In this document: piece by piece, positions 60,822 through 64,000 of the stretch
Layout: every line of letters begins with the position of its first letter
Position numbering within the stretch: position 1 is the first letter of the stretch
From: Spectribacter acetivorans
GTDB taxonomy: Bacteria > Pseudomonadota > Gammaproteobacteria > Nevskiales > Salinisphaeraceae
Reading direction: 5' to 3'
Length of the DNA: 64,000 bases
Assembly (NCBI RefSeq): GCF_031846305.1
Contig: NZ_JAVRHY010000003.1
Span: 62,001 to 126,000 of the forward strand
The notes under the pieces: model-generated
Database searches by the model: none
What the model saw: only the letters and a program-made list of their open reading frames with translations
Told to the model about the DNA's origin: nothing
Made by a program: the position numbers and the translations under genes

Positions 60822-62204
60822 ATGGCCGGGCTGAAACCGGTTAATCCGATCGATCAGGGGTTCCTGTGGCTGGAACGCCGCAATCAGCCCATGCATGTGG
60901 GCGGCCTGTTGCTGCTGCGCCCGCCCGCGGATGCCGGCGATGATTACATTCCCGCGCTGATCGAACGCACCCGCCGCGCGACCCGGGCCTATCCGCCGTT
61001 CAACCAGCGGCTGGTAAGGCGGCTCGGTGCCTGGTTCTGGACCGAGGACCGGGCCTTCGATGTGGAGGCCCACTTCCGGCCGCTGGCCCTGCCGCGCCCC
61101 GGACGTATTCGCGAGCTGCTCACCCTGGTCTCGCAACTGCACGCCAATCTGCTGGATCGGGCCAAGCCGTTGTGGGAGCTGTACCTGATCGACGGGGTGG
61201 AGGACGGCCGCATTGCCGTTTACGCCAAGATTCACCACGCCATGGTGGACGGGGTGGCCGCCATGCGGTTGCTGCAGCGGGCGATGACCACCGAGGCCGG
61301 CGAGGCCGAGTTGACCCCGCTGTGGGCCCTGCCGCCGCGCCGCCGGCAACGCAGCGGGCGCAACCCGGCCCTGCGGCTGGGGCAGGTGGCGGGCGCCCAG
61401 CTCGCGTCGCTGCCGCGAGTGTCGATGGAGCTGTCGCGAACGGTGCAGTCGGCCTGGCAGCGGGAGCCCGATTTCGTCTCAGCCTTCCAGGCCCCGCGCT
61501 GCATTCTCAATCAGCGGGTCTCGGCGTCGCGGCGTTTCGCGGCCCAGTCCTGGTCGCTGGACCGCATCCGGGCGGCGGGCCGGCAGCTCGGCGGCACCCT
61601 CAACGACGCGGTGCTGGCCATGTGCTCGGCCGCGCTGCGGCGCTATCTGCAGTCGCTGGACGCTTTGCCGGACAAGCCGTTGATCGCCATGGTGCCGATG
61701 TCGCTGCGGCAGGACGATTCCGAGGGCGGCAACCAGGTGGCGCTGTTTCTGGCCAACCTGGCCACCCACCTGGACGACCCGCGGGCCCGTTTCGACACCA
61801 TCGCCCGCTCGGTGCGCCACAGCAAGGCGCGCTACGCCACCATGAGCCAGACCGAGATCATGAATTACGTGGCCACGGTGATGGCGGTGGGCGGGGTCAA
61901 TCTTGCCACCGGCCTGGTGCCGGGCCGCCAGCCTTTCAACGTGGTCATTTCCAACGTCCCCGGCCCCAAGCAGCCGTTGTACTTCAACGGCGCCCGGCTG
62001 GAGGGCATGTATCCGGTTTCCATCGTGCTGGATGGCCAGGCACTCAATATCACGCTCAACAGCTATGACCACAAGCTGGAGTTCGGGCTGATCGCCTGCA
62101 GCCGGACGCTGCCGAGCATGCAGCGGCTGCTGGATGACCTGGAGCAGGGTTTGGCCGAGCTGGAGGCGCTGGCCGGATCGGCGGGTGCCGGCGGTCGCAG
62201 TTGA
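60822..62204 (+). CDS. Wax ester synthase/diacylglycerol acyltransferase (WS/DGAT)
   Basis: The 460-residue enzyme should esterify fatty alcohols or diacylglycerol with acyl-CoA to form wax esters or triacylglycerols. The acyltransferase motif HHAMVDG is at residues 138-144, with the PLWELYLIDG block just before it and later NVVISNVPGPKQPLY and LNSYDHKLEFG, which are typical of this family. Such storage-lipid enzymes occur in marine and oil-degrading gammaproteobacteria. It lies between the divergent ilvB and the ilvN-ilvC genes without an obvious pathway link. The ATG at 60822 has only a weak ribosome site. Confidence 0.92.
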   Translation: MAGLKPVNPIDQGFLWLERRNQPMHVGGLLLLRPPADAGDDYIPALIERTRRATRAYPPFNQRLVRRLGAWFWTEDRAFDVEAHFRPLALPRPGRIRELLTLVSQLHANLLDRAKPLWELYLIDGVEDGRIAVYAKIHHAMVDGVAAMRLLQRAMTTEAGEAELTPLWALPPRRRQRSGRNPALRLGQVAGAQLASLPRVSMELSRTVQSAWQREPDFVSAFQAPRCILNQRVSASRRFAAQSWSLDRIRAAGRQLGGTLNDAVLAMCSAALRRYLQSLDALPDKPLIAMVPMSLRQDDSEGGNQVALFLANLATHLDDPRARFDTIARSVRHSKARYATMSQTEIMNYVATVMAVGGVNLATGLVPGRQPFNVVISNVPGPKQPLYFNGARLEGMYPVSIVLDGQALNITLNSYDHKLEFGLIACSRTLPSMQRLLDDLEQGLAELEALAGSAGAGGRS

Positions 62205-62272
62205 TTTTCCCGGCACCTGGGATTACCGTGCGCGCTTGATTTTCGGGGGCCCGCGCGGTCGCGCGGCGTGAC

Positions 62273-62776
62273 ATGCGGCCAATGCGGCACATCATCTCCA
62301 TGCTCATGCAGAACGAGGCGGGCGCGCTGGTGCGCGTGGCCGGCATGTTTTCGCAGCGTGGCTTCAACATCGAATCCCTGAATGTCGCCCCCACCGAGGA
62401 CGACACCGTATCGCGTCTGACGCTGGTGACCACCGGGTCGGACGACGTGGTCGATCAGATCAACCGTCAGTTGCTCAAACTGGTGGACGTGATCGACGTG
62501 CTGGACATGACCGGCGGCGAGCATGTGGAAAGCGAGCTGGTGATGATGAAGGTGGCCGGCGACGATCGCCTGGCCGAACAGGCGCGCGCGGTAGGCGCCG
62601 AGGTGCTGGATGCGCGCGACGGGCTGGTCACCCTGCGATTCGTCGGCGGCGAATCCGCGGTGCGGGATCTGATTGATTCAATGAGTGGCGTCGGGACGCT
62701 GCGCGAGCTGGTGCGAAGTGGCGCCGTCGCCATCACGCCCGGCGATCTGGGACTTCGCTACGAGCAGGAGCAGTAA
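62273..62776 (+). CDS. ilvN: Acetolactate synthase small (regulatory) subunit
   Basis: The 167-residue subunit has an N-terminal ACT domain (residues about 5-80: RHIISMLMQNEAGALVRVAGMFSQRGFNIESLNVAP) that binds valine and mediates feedback inhibition, and a C-terminal dimerisation domain. Length fits IlvN/IlvH; the two cannot be separated here. I use the ATG at 62273; a short ATG at 62282 would be an alternative. ilvC follows after only 2 bp. The catalytic subunit is encoded divergently about 1.6 kb away. Confidence 0.95.
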   Translation: MRPMRHIISMLMQNEAGALVRVAGMFSQRGFNIESLNVAPTEDDTVSRLTLVTTGSDDVVDQINRQLLKLVDVIDVLDMTGGEHVESELVMMKVAGDDRLAEQARAVGAEVLDARDGLVTLRFVGGESAVRDLIDSMSGVGTLRELVRSGAVAITPGDLGLRYEQEQ

Positions 62777-62778
62777 TC

Positions 62779-63801
62779 GTGAGCATGCAGGTTTATTACG
62801 ACAAGGACGCCGATCTGGCGCTCATCCAGTCCAAGAAAGTGGCCATCATCGGCTATGGCTCGCAGGGCCATGCCCACGCCAACAATCTGAAGGATTCCGG
62901 CGTAAGCGTTGTGGTGGGCCTGCGGGCCGGCTCGGGTTCCTGGCAGAAGGCCGAGAACGCCGGACTGGAAGTCGCCGAGATCGAAAGCGCAGTGGCCGCG
63001 GCCGATGTGGTGATGATCCTGGCGCCGGACGAACACCAGGTGTCGCTGTACCAGAACCAGATCGAGCCGAACCTGAAGGCAGGTGCGGCGATTGCCTTCG
63101 CCCACGGCTTCAACGTGCACTTCGAACTGATCGAGCCGCGCGCCGACACCGACGTGTTCATGGTCGCACCCAAGGGCCCCGGCCATCTGGTGCGTACCAC
63201 CTATGAAGCCGGCGGCGGCGTGCCCAGTCTGATCGCCATCCATCAGGATGCCTCCGGTAACGCCAAGAACATTGCCCTGTCCTACGCCGTGGCCAACGGC
63301 GGCGGCCGCGCCGGCATCATCGAGACCACCTTCCGGGACGAAACCGAAACCGACCTGTTCGGCGAGCAGGCGGTGCTTTGCGGCGGTATCACGGCGCTGA
63401 TCCAGGCCGGTTTCGAAACCCTGACCGAAGCCGGCTACGAGCCGGAGATGGCCTATTTCGAGTGCCTGCACGAGGTGAAGCTGATCGTGGACCTGATCTA
63501 CGAGGGCGGCATCGCCAACATGCGCTACTCGATCTCGAACACGGCCGAGTACGGTGATTTCACCCGCGGGCCGCGTATCGTCACCGAGGAAACCAAGGCC
63601 GAGATGCGCCGTATCCTGGCCGAGGTACAGGCCGGCAAGTTCGCCCGCGAGTTCATAGGCGAGAATCAGGCCGGTTTCCCCACCCTGAAGGCCGGACGCC
63701 GGCTGTCGCGCGAGCATCCCATCGAGCAGGTGGGCGAGAAGCTGCGCGCGATGATGCCGTGGATCAGCAAGAGCAAGATCGTGGACAAGTCGCGCAACTG
63801 A
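62779..63801 (+). CDS. ilvC: Ketol-acid reductoisomerase IlvC
   Basis: The 340-residue class I enzyme converts acetolactate (and acetohydroxybutyrate) into dihydroxy acids. The NADPH-binding IIGYGSQGHAHANNLKDSG, the knotted-domain blocks LFGEQAVLCGGITALI and EMAYFECLHEVKLIVDLIYEGG, and metal ligands there are intact. The first possible start is the GTG at 62779; an ATG two codons later (62785) is equally plausible. It starts 2 bp after ilvN, so the two are one operon. Confidence 0.97.
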   Translation: MSMQVYYDKDADLALIQSKKVAIIGYGSQGHAHANNLKDSGVSVVVGLRAGSGSWQKAENAGLEVAEIESAVAAADVVMILAPDEHQVSLYQNQIEPNLKAGAAIAFAHGFNVHFELIEPRADTDVFMVAPKGPGHLVRTTYEAGGGVPSLIAIHQDASGNAKNIALSYAVANGGGRAGIIETTFRDETETDLFGEQAVLCGGITALIQAGFETLTEAGYEPEMAYFECLHEVKLIVDLIYEGGIANMRYSISNTAEYGDFTRGPRIVTEETKAEMRRILAEVQAGKFAREFIGENQAGFPTLKAGRRLSREHPIEQVGEKLRAMMPWISKSKIVDKSRN

Positions 63802-63852
63802 TCATCCCGGCGCGGCGTAGCCTCCACACCGTTCCCTGTTCCGGCGCAGTCC

Positions 63853-64000
63853 ATGCGGCGCACCCTGATGCAGATTGCCCGCGAGGGCTGGCCCATTCTG
63901 GTGCTGGTGGCGCTCGTCACCTTCGCTGTCGGTCACTTCTGGCACTGGTTGGCCGCATTGCCGCTGGTGGTGGTGGTGCTGGTATTGCTGGCGTTCTTCC
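63853..64000 (+). CDS. psd: Probable phosphatidylserine decarboxylase, N-terminal part (truncated by window edge)
   Basis: An ATG at 63853 opens a frame of 49 residues that reaches the end of the window. It encodes two hydrophobic helices (ILVLVALVTFAVGHFWHWL and PLVVVVLVLLAFF) after a basic start, MRRTLMQIAREGWP. The start closely resembles archaeal-type PSD proteins, and a psd-pssA pair after ilvC is a familiar arrangement. The catalytic LGST-type site is beyond the window, so the call rests on the N-terminus and context. Confidence 0.5.
   Translation, partial: MRRTLMQIAREGWPILVLVALVTFAVGHFWHWLAALPLVVVVLVLLAFF

Noticed and set aside
60669..61349. N-terminal extension of ilvB
   Set aside because: It is antisense to the WS/DGAT gene, and acetolactate synthase proteins begin close to the ATG at 60668.

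Overview
The window is a dense, high-GC piece of bacterial chromosome with about 60 genes, very short gaps, and many 1-8 bp stop/start overlaps. Gene content points to a gammaproteobacterium. It has a Pil-Chp type IV pilus chemosensory cluster, a pyrB-pyrR-ruvX-algH-tonB-gshB block, ygfB-pepP-ubiH-ubiI, DsbC, RsmE and a classical ArgA. The order yggS-pilT-pilU ... pyrB-pyrR-yqgF-algH-tonB-gshB-pilG-pilH-pilI-pilJ-chpA-chpC is, from memory, that of Pseudomonas aeruginosa. The split glycine dehydrogenase (gcvPA/gcvPB) and a JDVT-CTERM-like sorting pair suggest instead a halophilic or Wenzhouxiangella/Ectothiorhodospira-like lineage; this placement is inference.

Layout. 0-2.7 kb: the 3' end of a sensor histidine kinase, then msrA, rpiA and yggS on the minus strand. 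2.7-8.6 kb: three tandem PilT-family retraction ATPases, then a RimB-like protease, RimK ligase and AstE-like deacylase. 8.7-11.2 kb: a minus-strand envelope operon (small secreted protein, secreted DUF4412-like protein, outer-membrane barrel). 11.3-15.5 kb: pyrimidine genes, ruvX, algH, a TonB-family gene and gshB. 15.7-24.4 kb: Pil-Chp chemosensory operon (pilG, pilH, pilI, a short pilJ, a 1,825-residue chpA, chpC), with no pilK or chpB. 24.4-27.7 kb: rsmE, argA, argE. 27.8-29.7 kb: a small secreted protein, a secreted zinc metallopeptidase with a C-terminal sorting tail, and a CPBP intramembrane protease that probably processes that tail. 29.7-34 kb: ygfB, pepP, ubiH, ubiI. 34-36.4 kb: an MMPL/RND exporter. 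36.4-43.2 kb: a glycine-cleavage operon (gcvT, gcvH, gcvPA, tpx, gcvPB, dgkA, a PfkB kinase) behind a good sigma70-like promoter and a tandem glycine riboswitch. 43.2-53.2 kb: a catabolic neighbourhood (tartrate/isopropylmalate-type dehydrogenase, class III aminotransferase, dsbC, a twice-frameshifted MFS transporter, SSADH, amidase, 2-hydroxyacid dehydrogenase, class I aminotransferase). 53.2-58.8 kb: a minus-strand lipid and envelope group (pyruvate kinase, thioesterase, DUF1295, CFA-type methyltransferase, metallo-beta-lactamase-fold lipoprotein, secreted protein). 58.8-64 kb: acetolactate synthase large subunit on the minus strand, a WS/DGAT acyltransferase, then ilvN, ilvC and the start of a probable phosphatidylserine decarboxylase.

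Three themes recur: type IV pilus retraction and its signalling, one-carbon/amino-acid metabolism under riboswitch control, and envelope remodelling. I saw no tRNA, rRNA, insertion sequence, prophage or CRISPR array. The observations most worth following are the metallopeptidase/CPBP sorting pair, the third retraction ATPase beside a reduced Pil-Chp system, the RimB-RimK-AstE module, and the riboswitch with a hairpin in its inter-aptamer linker.
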